In this document: piece by piece, positions 8,067 through 15,793 of the stretch | How the letters are laid out: every line of letters starts with the position of its first letter | Numbering within the stretch: position 1 is the first letter of the stretch | NCBI GenBank assembly: GCA_013426015.1 | Contig: CP058998.1 | Coordinates: 620,001-684,000 of the forward strand | Length of the DNA: 64,000 bases | Source of the DNA: Candidatus Fermentimicrarchaeum limneticum | GTDB taxonomy: Archaea; Micrarchaeota; Micrarchaeia; Burarchaeales; Fermentimicrarchaeaceae | Direction: 5' to 3' | The notes under the pieces: generated by a model | What the model was told of the DNA's origin: nothing | The model's database searches: none | The model's input: the letters and a program-made list of their open reading frames with translations, nothing else | Program-made: the position numbers and the translations under genes

Positions 8067-11036
8067 CTACCCCCCGTTTAACAAGCAGCTCTGCTTCCTT
8101 CTGTGGCAGCTCTGCAATGTCACCCTGTTTGAATGGGCCATAGGTCTTCCCATCAGCACCCTGGAACTTGGGACATGGCTTTTTGAACCTAATACCCACC
8201 CCCCCCCTGCGGGTTGCGGGTGCATAGTATCAGATTGTGATACTAACACGTCTGAGTTTTCTTTTTTTTGTAAAAAGTTAGTATCATTTTTAGAAGCCTC
8301 CTCTCTCCTCAGGGCATTTTGACTTAGTATCAAATTTGGGGGACTTAGTATCACGCTGGTATCATTGGACCCGCCCGTTGGTTTGATACTATCTTTTGTA
8401 GTTTCAGGCTCGACATACGACGGGATAGTATCATTTTTTGATACTATGACACTGGGAACTGCGACCCCCCCTCCCTTTTTTAATTTATGCAAGAAAATTA
8501 CCCCACGGGCAGTCAACTCCGCCCCCTTGCCAGTCGTTGCCTTTATGAGACCGAAATCACCCAGGGTCCCATAGCTCCGCTTGATAGTGGCTGTTGAAAC
8601 ATCCAATTCTTGTGAGAGTGCAGTTGAAGTCTTCGCCGTTATCTTGATGCTATCTAAAATTTTGTAGTCCGTACTGTCTAGACTCTTGCAGATTTCTGTG
8701 AATTCATTCTCGGTAATTTCCAGCTTTCCCTCTTCCGATAGCTTAAAGTCTTTGAGTTGCAGGTCCTCCAGCATCTTAGTGTAAAATTCCACCGCCCTGT
8801 CAACATGAACCTTATCCACAATAACCTGCTCTTGCGTTGAGTCGGTAGAATGGAGTAGGCAGGCATACGCCACGCTGAAGCGGGTCAGCACATCCCTAAA
8901 ACCATTATGTACTATGGGGAGTGAAGGAATAGAATATTCCCTCATTATCATTTTAGCCTTTTCAATAATCTCATTTGCCGCCTCATTGGTGTAAGTGATA
9001 TGCTCGGGCTTGCGAGACCAAACCCAGTATACGTGGCGCAAGAAAATGTCGTCGGGAATTGGTCTCGTCCCAGCCTTTCGGCTGGCTATCAAGTCCTTAT
9101 CAACGTCTGCATCCCCAAAAACGTGGAAGGCATCCCACCTCGTGAGGTTGGCGGGTTCAACAAAAATGTAAGTATCAAGCCACGCCATGCAGCGATACAA
9201 GTAGTTGTTGATCGGTTTTGATTTGTTAGGGTTCAATGCTGCGGTAATGCGGACCCTTGATAGCGCCTCCCCAGCCTGCGAGCGCCTGACAATGACCCGC
9301 TGCTGCTCCAGCGCCTCTCTGAACTCGCCAATTTCATCCGAATGTATATTTTGCAGCCCATCGATGGCTACATAGCCCAAGTCATTCATGGGGAGTGCTC
9401 CCCAAACAATGGTATGGTTATCAGTGTCGATGGTGTATGTGATGCCCGCCCTGCTTGCTGACTCCGCAACTATGTAATCACCAAGATGATAATGTGAGGT
9501 GGTGGTATCCTCCATTGACTTGGACTTAAAGCACTTCGTGTCCCCGATGTACACCTCGACCAATGAGCCCCGAATCGCATTTCCCATAATGTCTGGTATT
9601 TTCGAGGGGGAATGCAGCACAAGCAGTCTGCTCTCCTTAACGAGGGGGCGCCCCACCAGGTCAGGTGAAATCTGCGAGCTTAGATCAATACCAGATGAGA
9701 AATACTTAGGGAAGTTTATCCTGTCCCCCTCGTTAATTTTAAAATCGGAGAATTCCGTTTCCAATGGCTGTATCTTTTCTGCAATAATGCTTATTTCCTT
9801 CGTCTTTGGCTCTACTATCACCTCGCCCCAAATCTTAATCTTCTTAGCAGAAGGCGGAACTCTACCAACTGCGTGAATGCGTGTAGGTGTGTAAAATTTC
9901 TTCTCATATTTTGGTATTTGCTCTAGCAAATTCTGCACATATATAACTGAATAGTTGTGCTGTGAGGCGACCATGTCGTCTGGGAAGTTGGAGAAAAATA
10001 TTGCGGCTTTTGCATCCAACTTCCTTGTGTTTTTTCTTTCTGCATCAGTGTAAATTTCATAGGGAATTGCCATCTGGAATTTCCCTCCGACTACACGTAC
10101 CTCCACGCACACCTCGCATCCAATATAATCTGCAGAAAGGTCAGACACGGGGAGTTTAGGAACGTCGTGCCGAATTTCACTGGGTTCTTTCTCTCTCTTT
10201 GCAGCCAGCCCAAGCTCCATTGCTCGTTTTTTCACTTGGTCATATTTTTGTTTGTCCAGTGCACCACGTCCACACTCACCGCAAGTGAGGATGCCTTCCC
10301 GCAATGCAAGCAATTGCATTGCACCTGCCCCAACCATATGACGGAAGCAATACCAAACATCTTTTTTTGTATCAATTTTGAAATTCATTGGCGGTGTTGA
10401 AGTGCTCCCGTGGAAGGGATGCGCACCTTGAAACACTCCGTCCCCCATATTCCTCAACTTCCGCAAATTGACGATGTCCGCACAAGTGAAGCTGAGCCTG
10501 CTACTGCTGATTACCCTTGTCTCTTCTTCTGCAACTTCTTCTATTGCCTTGGTCATAAACGGAGAGAGAATTTCTACAATCAGTGACCAGGCAACTTCCG
10601 CTATCTCCACATCGTTCTTCACCGAGTAAGGTTTCCCATTGGGGTGAATACTGGGAGGTATGACGAGCACTTCTTCCTTAGCACGCACTGAAAAAACTTC
10701 CCCATATACATTGCTCACTTCTTTTATGTTACAGGCACCCTTACAACGAAAGACGAAGTTTTCATGCCCACTACCAGTGAGAAGGGAGAAGGTGCGGGGC
10801 AATTTCTCTCCTATTGCCATTGCCACTTCGGGCTTGTCGCAGTCTATCCCAATCACGGCGTCATATCCCGCAACTAACCCTATGTTTCCTTCCCAGGAGG
10901 TTATTTTTTTATCTGTATACTGATAATTCTGTGTAGTATTCCATGCAGTTTCAAATGGTCCCTTCTGTCCCTTCTTAATCTTAGCAAATCGGAATGCTGA
11001 GTTTTGCAACTGCTTTGGAATTGAGATTGCACTCAT
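8067..11036 (-). CDS. Primase-polymerase fused to MCM-like helicase domain (replication protein)
   Basis: A 989-residue multidomain replication protein. Residues 1-160 are an archaeo-eukaryotic primase (PrimPol) domain with IDCD at 64-67, GSGH at 88-91 and the VIPPSIHPNG motif near 125-134. Residues about 200-245 look like a CHC2-type zinc finger, with HPFH at 206-209 and CFRH at 230-233. Residues about 440-640 resemble an MCM AAA+ core: GDTKCFKS at 498-505 as Walker A, AID at 557-559 as Walker B, ALNP at 600-603 as sensor 1. The usual Walker B Glu is Gly560 and the SRFD arginine finger is not conserved. A winged helix spans about 786-850, then a low-complexity tail. The start overlaps the upstream Sm-like gene by ATGA. 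It is probably the element's replication initiator. Confidence 0.8.
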   Translation of the reverse strand: MSAISIPKQLQNSAFRFAKIKKGQKGPFETAWNTTQNYQYTDKKITSWEGNIGLVAGYDAVIGIDCDKPEVAMAIGEKLPRTFSLLTGSGHENFVFRCKGACNIKEVSNVYGEVFSVRAKEEVLVIPPSIHPNGKPYSVKNDVEIAEVAWSLIVEILSPFMTKAIEEVAEEETRVISSSRLSFTCADIVNLRKLRNMGDGVFQGAHPFHGSTSTPPMNFKIDTKKDVWYCFRHMVGAGAMQLLALREGILTCGECGRGALDKQKYDQVKKRAMELGLAAKREKEPSEIRHDVPKLPVSDLSADYIGCEVCVEVRVVGGKFQMAIPYEIYTDAERKNTRKLDAKAAIFFSNFPDDMVASQHNYSVIYVQNLLEQIPKYEKKFYTPTRIHAVGRVPPSAKKIKIWGEVIVEPKTKEISIIAEKIQPLETEFSDFKINEGDRINFPKYFSSGIDLSSQISPDLVGRPLVKESRLLVLHSPSKIPDIMGNAIRGSLVEVYIGDTKCFKSKSMEDTTTSHYHLGDYIVAESASRAGITYTIDTDNHTIVWGALPMNDLGYVAIDGLQNIHSDEIGEFREALEQQRVIVRRSQAGEALSRVRITAALNPNKSKPINNYLYRCMAWLDTYIFVEPANLTRWDAFHVFGDADVDKDLIASRKAGTRPIPDDIFLRHVYWVWSRKPEHITYTNEAANEIIEKAKMIMREYSIPSLPIVHNGFRDVLTRFSVAYACLLHSTDSTQEQVIVDKVHVDRAVEFYTKMLEDLQLKDFKLSEEGKLEITENEFTEICKSLDSTDYKILDSIKITAKTSTALSQELDVSTATIKRSYGTLGDFGLIKATTGKGAELTARGVIFLHKLKKGGGVAVPSVIVSKNDTIPSYVEPETTKDSIKPTGGSNDTSVILSPPNLILSQNALRREEASKNDTNFLQKKENSDVLVSQSDTMHPQPAGGGWVLGSKSHVPSSRVLMGRPMAHSNRVTLQSCHRRKQSCLLNGG
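8226..8445. repeat. Iteron-like array of AGTATCA, candidate replication origin
   Basis: Eight exact copies of AGTATCA occur within 220 bp: direct at 8226, 8280, 8326, 8347 and 8427, inverted (TGATACT) at 8238, 8384 and 8439. A one-mismatch copy lies at 8358. Two pairs form palindromes: 8226-8244 (7-bp arms, 5-bp spacer) and 8425-8447 (9-bp arms, 5-bp spacer). T-runs lie nearby. The array is inside the 3' end of the primase-helicase gene, in the part that encodes a low-complexity tail, which suggests DNA-level selection. Confidence 0.7.
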
Positions 11037-11221
11037 GGCCTCTCCTCCTCGATTCGAATAACTCTGCTCATTGGTATTGCGCGCTCTTTCCCTTCTGTCA
11101 AGAAAATAAGGAAGTGAGAATTGTAACCAAGAATTTTGCCTCTCATGAAAAAAGGCTTAATTCCATCGTCATAAACAAGCTGCACTTCTTTGTTTAGAAT
11201 TTTCTCGTCCACGTTCACCAC
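11033..11221 (-). CDS. Small Sm-like/RNA-binding-type protein
   Basis: A 62-residue protein starting with GTG behind GAGGTGA. The sequence is beta-rich and has the rhythm of an Sm/Lsm fold: a short N-terminal helix, VQLVYDDG, a GKILGYNS turn, a strand of hydrophobic residues and a final AIPMSRVIRIEE. It lacks obvious signature residues, so the fold is a suggestion. Its stop codon overlaps the start of the primase-helicase gene (ATGA), implying translational coupling with the replication protein. A role in copy control or as a replication accessory is possible but unproven. Confidence 0.55.
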   Translation of the reverse strand: MVNVDEKILNKEVQLVYDDGIKPFFMRGKILGYNSHFLIFLTEGKERAIPMSRVIRIEEERP

Positions 11222-11234
11222 ACAATCACCTCAT

Positions 11235-11375
11235 TTAAAGTTCTAAAATTTTTTTCCTCATCTCATGGCTCCTTATCTGCCCTGTCATGACCATTTCTTT
11301 GAGCTCCCGCACCCATACCGGGCTGGTTGGATCTGCAATGGCGGCATCATCAGTCGTGTCTATCACCCTTGTCAT
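11235..11375 (-). CDS. Possible 46-residue ORF following the RHH gene
   Basis: A short frame starting at an ATG inside the end of the ribbon-helix-helix gene encodes an acidic N-terminal half and a helical C-terminal half (WVRELKEMVMTGQIRSHEM). The overlap with the upstream gene would permit translational coupling, and it ends 13 bp before the Sm-like gene. It has no recognisable motif and is short enough to be chance. It could also be a C-terminal part of the RHH protein separated by a frameshift. Confidence 0.3.
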   Translation of the reverse strand: MTRVIDTTDDAAIADPTSPVWVRELKEMVMTGQIRSHEMRKKILEL

Positions 11376-11502
11376 CCAAATAAAGCGACTTCTGAATTTG
11401 CGTCGAGACGGGAATACCGTACTTTTCTTTTCTCTTCCTGAGTTCCCGCCAAAGTTTCTTAGGGAGTGAAATCGAGCCAACCTCTGTTGTCGTTTTTTCC
11501 AT
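11350..11502 (-). CDS. Ribbon-helix-helix DNA-binding protein, 50 residues
   Basis: The protein has the pattern of an Arc/MetJ/CopG ribbon-helix-helix domain: a short beta strand (TEVGSISLPKKLW), helix A (RELRKRKEKYG), a turn (IPVS) and helix B (TQIQKSLYL). Such proteins dimerise and insert the strand into the DNA major groove. Start ATG at 11502, stop TGA at 11350. It is the first gene of the leftward replication operon and lies 9 bp from a perfect palindrome, so autoregulation of the operon, as in plasmid copy-control CopG proteins, is the likely role. A longer frame exists here in another register but looks less protein-like. Confidence 0.65.
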   Translation of the reverse strand: MEKTTTEVGSISLPKKLWRELRKRKEKYGIPVSTQIQKSLYLDDKGDRHD

Positions 11503-11510
11503 ATTTATCA

Positions 11511-11580
11511 TAGGTCAATGACCTACTAATGTTAAGACTAGTAGGATTATTAAACCTTTCGGTTCCCAACCTATTAATAG
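11511..11580. promoter_or_regulatory. Divergent promoter region with three palindromes (candidate operators)
   Basis: The 86-bp gap between the RHH gene and the divergent regulator holds TAGGTCA-A-TGACCTA at 11511-11525, CCTACTA-N10-TAGTAGG at 11522-11545, and CTATTAATAG at 11571-11580. The first two share the half-site CCTA/TAGG and overlap. They are good candidates for binding by the RHH or winged-helix protein. Confidence 0.6.
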
Positions 11581-11588
11581 AGGGTTAA

Positions 11589-12269
11589 ATGGTTTTAAGA
11601 AAACTCACCAACAAAGAGAGATATGAACTTGTGTTGAATAGCGCCAAATATTTTAGATTATTTGTTAGTCTTTATCACAAGCCAGAGTATCCTGAAAACC
11701 TTTGTGAAAAATTTAAAGTCAGTGTTGCAACTATGGGTGAAAGACTGAAGAATTTATGTGATGTGGGATTGATTAAAAAGGATAAGAAAGATGGGCGAAA
11801 GCAATATTATGATTTGGATGAGATGGGTTTTTTAAAAGTTTTTTGGAAAGAGCAATTAGATTTTATGATAAAAAAGTTCTTTGATGTTTCACGTGAAACA
11901 CAAGTATCAGAAAACCCAGAACTTTTGAAGCGGTTCAAAACGTTTGAATCTTTAAGACCCGAGATAGCACCAATTTTACTGGAACTAATTCTTATGGCTT
12001 TATCATTCCCATCAGTTAGAGAATCTAGGTTATCATTGAGAGAGTTTCTAACAAAACTTATCTATTCACAATTTAAACTGTTGGATTACAATTGGGAGCA
12101 TCCTAATCTATGGAAAGGAAACAAAGAATTAGAGGAGACATTGAACAAAACTTTACCGATAAAAGATCCAGTTCAAAAATACGTTGCATTATTTGATTCA
12201 GAACCACTTGATGAGCCAGCGAAAAGGTTTCTTGAATCTATGTCCAAAAAAACAATGAAGAAAAAATAA
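11589..12269 (+). CDS. Winged-helix transcriptional regulator
   Basis: A 226-residue protein with an N-terminal winged helix-turn-helix at about residues 18-85, ArsR or MarR-like: recognition region ENLCEKFKVSVATMGERLKNL, wing KKDGRKQYYDLDEMG. The rest is helical with no known domain and could sense a ligand or mediate dimerisation. It is transcribed away from the leftward replication operon and separated from it by palindromes. The gene is strongly AT-rich compared with the chromosome, consistent with foreign origin. It probably regulates the element's divergent promoters, including its own. Confidence 0.75.
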   Translation: MVLRKLTNKERYELVLNSAKYFRLFVSLYHKPEYPENLCEKFKVSVATMGERLKNLCDVGLIKKDKKDGRKQYYDLDEMGFLKVFWKEQLDFMIKKFFDVSRETQVSENPELLKRFKTFESLRPEIAPILLELILMALSFPSVRESRLSLREFLTKLIYSQFKLLDYNWEHPNLWKGNKELEETLNKTLPIKDPVQKYVALFDSEPLDEPAKRFLESMSKKTMKKK

Positions 12270-12313
12270 TAATTCTGAAGAAATAACTCAAAAAGGTAAG
12301 GGTGAGAGGCAAT

Positions 12314-13468
12314 TTACTCCCATTCCGAGAGCATCTTTTTGACTTTCGGCTGCTTCATCAGCCAGTCCATGAACCTGTCCCGCTTTTCCCGCTCAACATA
12401 TTCCTTTTTGAGTGTCTCATCTGTCAAAGGAAAAGAGCATTGCGAGCAGTATAAGGAATCAACCCTATTCTCGATCTTGCACTTGGGGCATATTACGGGT
12501 TTCAGTATGCTTTCCTCTTTCTTCTCCTCAACCTTTCCATTTATCCTCAGCAGCTCCGTATCAACATCTTGGTTCAGCATGGAGATATAAGTATCGCACA
12601 TAGCGGTTCGTGTCCACCCAAAGACAACCTTCAGCTGTGAACTGGTTAAAAACTTTGCAAGAAATGTGGCCCTTGATGCCCTCCATGCGTGGGGATGAGT
12701 CGGCTTCTGGATCCCGCATCTTGCAGCAGTCCTTTCAGTAATCCTCTTGAGCCCGGGATAGGTCAAAGGTATCTTTGAGTAGCTTTTCCCCTGGTTAAAT
12801 ATCATGACCCACAAAGGCGCTGCAATATTATCCTTGTCAGGGTGCACTTTCAAAAGGTATTCTTTCAGATAAGGAGCTGCCTCAACAACCCTGACATACC
12901 TGTCGCCTGTCTTTCCACTCAGCATTACTCGCGCTCCGTACTCATCAAATATAACACTCCCGACCTTCATGCCCAACAGCTCCGCAGCCCTGGCTCCCGA
13001 GCTCCAAAGAGTCATAAGAATTGCCTTGTTTCTCAGATTCTGCTCGCTGTCAACCATTCTCAGCACATCAGATTCAACCAGCATATTCTCAGGCAGCTTG
13101 CGGTCCTGGTGCTCCATCTTTGTACGCACATCCTCAATCTCAAGAGGGTGCGGGTTCTTGATTAGCCACTTATAGAATTGCTTGAATGTCTGCCTCAGGT
13201 TCTCCCTGGTCTTGATGCTTATTTTGCTTTCATTAATCTTGGTGGTGAGAGCGACAACATCAGCACGGCCTTTAAACTTCTTCCAAGGCTTTGCCTGCAT
13301 CTTGGTCATCATCTTCAGTAAGCAGATTATTTTTATTACTGTATTTTCCCTCAAATTGCTTATGGCTTTTCGTTCATGCACAAACTTCTTGATGAGCTCC
13401 TTGTCATCCTTGCTTATGCTCTCCTCCTCATCCAGGCAGTCAATGGCTTGTTTTGTAGTCCACGTCAT
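12314..13468 (-). CDS. Tyrosine recombinase/integrase with C-terminal zinc ribbon
   Basis: A 384-residue recombinase. The SAM-like core-binding domain is at about 25-110 and the catalytic domain at about 128-310. Catalytic residues are R160, K186, H260 and R263 in HAWR, W285 at the third His position, and nucleophile Y294. Zinc-ribbon CxxC pairs lie at about 327-345. The start is 45 bp from tRNA-Pro(CGG), its presumed attachment target. It shares with the recombinase at 776-1981 the zinc ribbon, the W substitution (FGWT) and the segment HPDKDN followed by APLW, so both belong to one archaeal integrase subfamily. It would catalyse integration and excision of the element at the 13-bp repeats. 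Confidence 0.9.
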   Translation of the reverse strand: MTWTTKQAIDCLDEEESISKDDKELIKKFVHERKAISNLRENTVIKIICLLKMMTKMQAKPWKKFKGRADVVALTTKINESKISIKTRENLRQTFKQFYKWLIKNPHPLEIEDVRTKMEHQDRKLPENMLVESDVLRMVDSEQNLRNKAILMTLWSSGARAAELLGMKVGSVIFDEYGARVMLSGKTGDRYVRVVEAAPYLKEYLLKVHPDKDNIAAPLWVMIFNQGKSYSKIPLTYPGLKRITERTAARCGIQKPTHPHAWRASRATFLAKFLTSSQLKVVFGWTRTAMCDTYISMLNQDVDTELLRINGKVEEKKEESILKPVICPKCKIENRVDSLYCSQCSFPLTDETLKKEYVEREKRDRFMDWLMKQPKVKKMLSEWE

Positions 13469-13510
13469 AGAATAGTTTCTGTAATATGCTTATTTATAAA
13501 CTACTATGCA

Positions 13511-13523
13511 AGTGGGGCTGCTG
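13511..13523. repeat. Right attachment repeat (attR) in tRNA-Pro
   Basis: AGTGGGGCTGCTG covers the 3' acceptor strand and discriminator of tRNA-Pro and three bases beyond. It is identical to 6658-6670. Integration into the 3' end of a tRNA leaves the tRNA intact on one side and a short copy at the other end, as seen here. Confidence 0.75.
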
Positions 13524-13585
13524 AGATTTGAACTCAGGTCACGGAGTCCCGAACCCCGGAGCATACCAGACTAGCCCACAGCCCC
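13513..13585 (-). tRNA. tRNA-Pro(CGG)
   Basis: A 73-nt tRNA on the minus strand. The acceptor pairs GGGGCTG with CAGCCCC and the discriminator is A. The anticodon stem CGGGG/CTCCG encloses TTCGGGA, giving anticodon CGG. The T loop is TTCAAAT. No intron is present. Its 3' end is the attachment site of the element to its left. Confidence 0.95.
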
Positions 13586-13634
13586 TAGGCTTAAATATAC
13601 GTAAAGAAATAATTAAAACCTGCGTGGTGTTTAC

Positions 13635-15494
13635 GTGAAGGACCCTTTTCTGCATGCGAGAGAAAACGTTGTCAAGCTCATTCAGGAGAGCTGCCGGAAG
13701 CTCAAGCTCTCTGTTACTGAGGAAGAGATTGAAAAGAGCTTGGAATATCCGAAGGAGCAGTTCGGGGATTTGGCCAGTGCGATATGCTTCGAGCTTGCAA
13801 AGAGGGAGAAGAAGGCACCGAGAAGCATTGCGGAGGGCATAAAGGGGAGCACCAAGCCGTCAGGCATGGTTGAGAAGGTGGAAGTTGCGGGCGCAGGCTA
13901 CCTCAACTTCTACTTCAATTTCGGGAAGTTCGCGGAACTCACGGTAGAGGCAGTTGAGAAGAACAAGAATTACGGCGAGGTTGACCTTGGAAAAGGCAAA
14001 AGGGCATTGGTTGAATTTCCATCTGTCAACCCGAACAAACCATGGCACATAGGTCATCTGAGGAACGCCCTGCTCGGCGACTCTGTCTCAAGGATTCTGG
14101 AGTTTGCAGGCTACAAGGTTGAGAGGGAGAACTACATTGATGATTTGGGCCTGCAGGTTGCGCAGAGCATCTGGGGCTACATGAAGCTCAGCAGCAGGAT
14201 TGATGGGAAGGTGGACCACTGGCTCGGCAAGAAGTATGTCGAGGTTGCAAGGAGGACAAGTGAGAAAGCAGTTGAAGATGAAGTGAGAGGGATAATGAAA
14301 AAACTGGAGGAGGGGGGGAACGAAACTGCAAAGCTTGGCAGGGAGCTTGCAGAGAAGTGCGTGAAAGCTCAGTATGAGACTGCATTCAAGCTGAACATCT
14401 TCCAGGACGTGCTGATTTGGGAGGACAACATTGTGCAGACAAAGATGCTTGAAGGTGCAATTGAAATGCTCCTGAAGAAAGGCGCAGCAGTGAAGGAAAG
14501 TAAAGGACAGAATTCGGGCTGCATCGTCGCGAAGCTTGAGGGGATGAAGGAGTTCGCGGACATGGAAAGCCCTGACAAGATTCTCGTGAGGTCAGACGGC
14601 ACGGCAACTTACACTGGAAAGGACATTGCATTCCAGCTCTGGAAGTTCGGCATCCTCCCGAACAAGTTCACTTTCAGTGTCTTCATGAAGCAGCCGAACG
14701 GCAAGCAGCTCTATACAACAAGCTCCAGGGGGAAGAAGATGCCCTTTGGAAAGGCGGACCTTGTCGTGAACGTGATAGGGATGGAGCAGAAATATCCCCA
14801 GAAGGTGTTGGCGAGCCTGCTCAAGAGCATGGGGTACGAGAAGGAGGCAGGCAATTCCATTCATCTTTCCTACGAGCATGCCTGGCTGCCTGACGAGAAG
14901 TTCTCGGGAAGGGAGGGCACGTGGATTGGCTATACTGCTGATGAATTGATTGAGAAGGCGGTTGATTACGCAAAAGGCGAAATCAAGAACCGCTTCAGGG
15001 AGATGAATGAGAAGGAGAAGGAGGGAATTGCCCGCGCAGTCGGTGTCGGCGGCATCAGGTTCGACTTCCTGAAAACATCTCCTGAGAAGAAGATTGTGTT
15101 CCGCTGGGAGGATGCGCTGAATTTCGAGGGGGACAGCGCTCCTTACATACAATATTCGCACGCAAGGGCAGCGCGCATAATTGAGAAGTCTCCCGGTAAA
15201 TGCAAGGGAGTGGACTGCTCCATCTTGAATTCGCCTGATGAAAGAAGATTGGTGAGACTCATTGCCAAATTTCCTTCTGTTGTGAGGAATGCAGCGAAGG
15301 ATTGCAGGCCGCACTACATTGCCGATTACCTGATTGAGTTGTCTACTGCTTTCAGCAAATTCTACACCACTTCTCCTGTGCTGACTGCTCCTGAGAAGGA
15401 GAGGAAGGCAAGACTGGCATTGGTTGGATGCACCAAGAGGGTTCTGAAGAACGGGCTGGAACTTTTGGGTATAGATGCTCCTGAGAGAATGTAA
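13635..15494 (+). CDS. argS: Arginyl-tRNA synthetase
   Basis: A class I aminoacyl-tRNA synthetase charging tRNA-Arg, 619 residues, within the normal size range. The N-terminal additional domain spans about residues 1-110. The HIGH motif is at 138-141 (WHIGHLRNALLGD) and the Rossmann catalytic core follows. The KMSKS region is represented by FSGREGTWIG, as in archaeal ArgRS, which often lack a canonical KMSKS Lys. The C-terminal DALR anticodon-binding domain contains YSHARAARI. The start is GTG at 13635 behind GTGGTG; a TTAAATATA box lies at about 13590. The tRNA-Arg(TCT) gene follows about 300 bp downstream. Confidence 0.96.
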   Translation: MKDPFLHARENVVKLIQESCRKLKLSVTEEEIEKSLEYPKEQFGDLASAICFELAKREKKAPRSIAEGIKGSTKPSGMVEKVEVAGAGYLNFYFNFGKFAELTVEAVEKNKNYGEVDLGKGKRALVEFPSVNPNKPWHIGHLRNALLGDSVSRILEFAGYKVERENYIDDLGLQVAQSIWGYMKLSSRIDGKVDHWLGKKYVEVARRTSEKAVEDEVRGIMKKLEEGGNETAKLGRELAEKCVKAQYETAFKLNIFQDVLIWEDNIVQTKMLEGAIEMLLKKGAAVKESKGQNSGCIVAKLEGMKEFADMESPDKILVRSDGTATYTGKDIAFQLWKFGILPNKFTFSVFMKQPNGKQLYTTSSRGKKMPFGKADLVVNVIGMEQKYPQKVLASLLKSMGYEKEAGNSIHLSYEHAWLPDEKFSGREGTWIGYTADELIEKAVDYAKGEIKNRFREMNEKEKEGIARAVGVGGIRFDFLKTSPEKKIVFRWEDALNFEGDSAPYIQYSHARAARIIEKSPGKCKGVDCSILNSPDERRLVRLIAKFPSVVRNAAKDCRPHYIADYLIELSTAFSKFYTTSPVLTAPEKERKARLALVGCTKRVLKNGLELLGIDAPERM

Positions 15495-15497
15495 GCC

Positions 15498-15688
15498 AGT
15501 GAAACTGACATGCCTCTTTTCAGGCAAAAACGGGCGCCTCACGCCTGAGCCTGTCTTTTTTCTGTTTCACTTCGGAGCAGGTTTTTGAGTGAAACTGACT
15601 TTTCCGCTTCACCGACGAGAGGAAGCCGAAAACCGGTGGCTGTTTCCACTGTTTCCACCGACGTGTTTCATACCTGAGTGAAACTGAC
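15498..15688. repeat. Three AGTGAAACTGAC repeats at 90-bp spacing in a 299-bp intergenic region
   Basis: The 12-mer AGTGAAACTGAC occurs at 15498, 15588 and 15677, all on the plus strand and 90 and 89 bp apart. The intervening sequences differ but can form hairpins, for example TGCCT/AGGCA after copy 1, and GCTTC/GAAGC and CGGTGG/CCACCG after copy 2. GTTTCACT at 15564-15571 is the reverse complement of the repeat's first eight bases. No protein-coding frame is convincing between argS and tRNA-Arg. It may be a structured non-coding RNA or a degenerate tandem repeat. Confidence 0.55.
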
Positions 15689-15793
15689 TTTCATGCGGAA
15701 AATGCCGGAAGAAACAGATTAATAAACTTGTTTTTCATAAAGATAATGCGCGAGGAGGTGACATATTCTTCTAGAGTTTTCAAGCTAGAAGCT

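Larger units (their letters stand above)
6658..13523. mobile_element. Integrated element in tRNA-Pro(CGG), about 6.9 kb
   Basis: The segment between two copies of AGTGGGGCTGCTG (6658-6670 and 13511-13523) has the hallmarks of an integrated plasmid or virus. The right copy overlaps the 3' end of tRNA-Pro. A tyrosine recombinase sits directly beside the tRNA. A replication gene carries an iteron-like repeat cluster, and divergent regulators face each other across palindromes. Serine recombinase and membrane-protein fragments show decay. No packaging, capsid or conjugation gene is recognisable, so it is either a small cryptic plasmid-like element or a remnant. The 226-residue regulator region is much more AT-rich than the flanking chromosome. 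Confidence 0.8.

Noticed and set aside
8358-8364. Counting GGTATCA as a full iteron copy
   Set aside because: It has one mismatch, so it is listed only as a near copy.
11235-11480. An 81-codon minus-strand frame overlapping the RHH gene
   Set aside because: The first half is the out-of-frame reading of the better 50-residue RHH protein. Only the part from 11375 down is kept as a weak small ORF.
14592-15542. Long frame of 316 codons antisense to argS
   Set aside because: It lies wholly opposite a clear ArgRS, has no domain, and reflects the third-position pattern of the sense gene.
15498-15688. CRISPR array
   Set aside because: Only three 12-bp repeats with 77 to 78-bp inserts, no cas genes and no leader. 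Spacing is too long for CRISPR.
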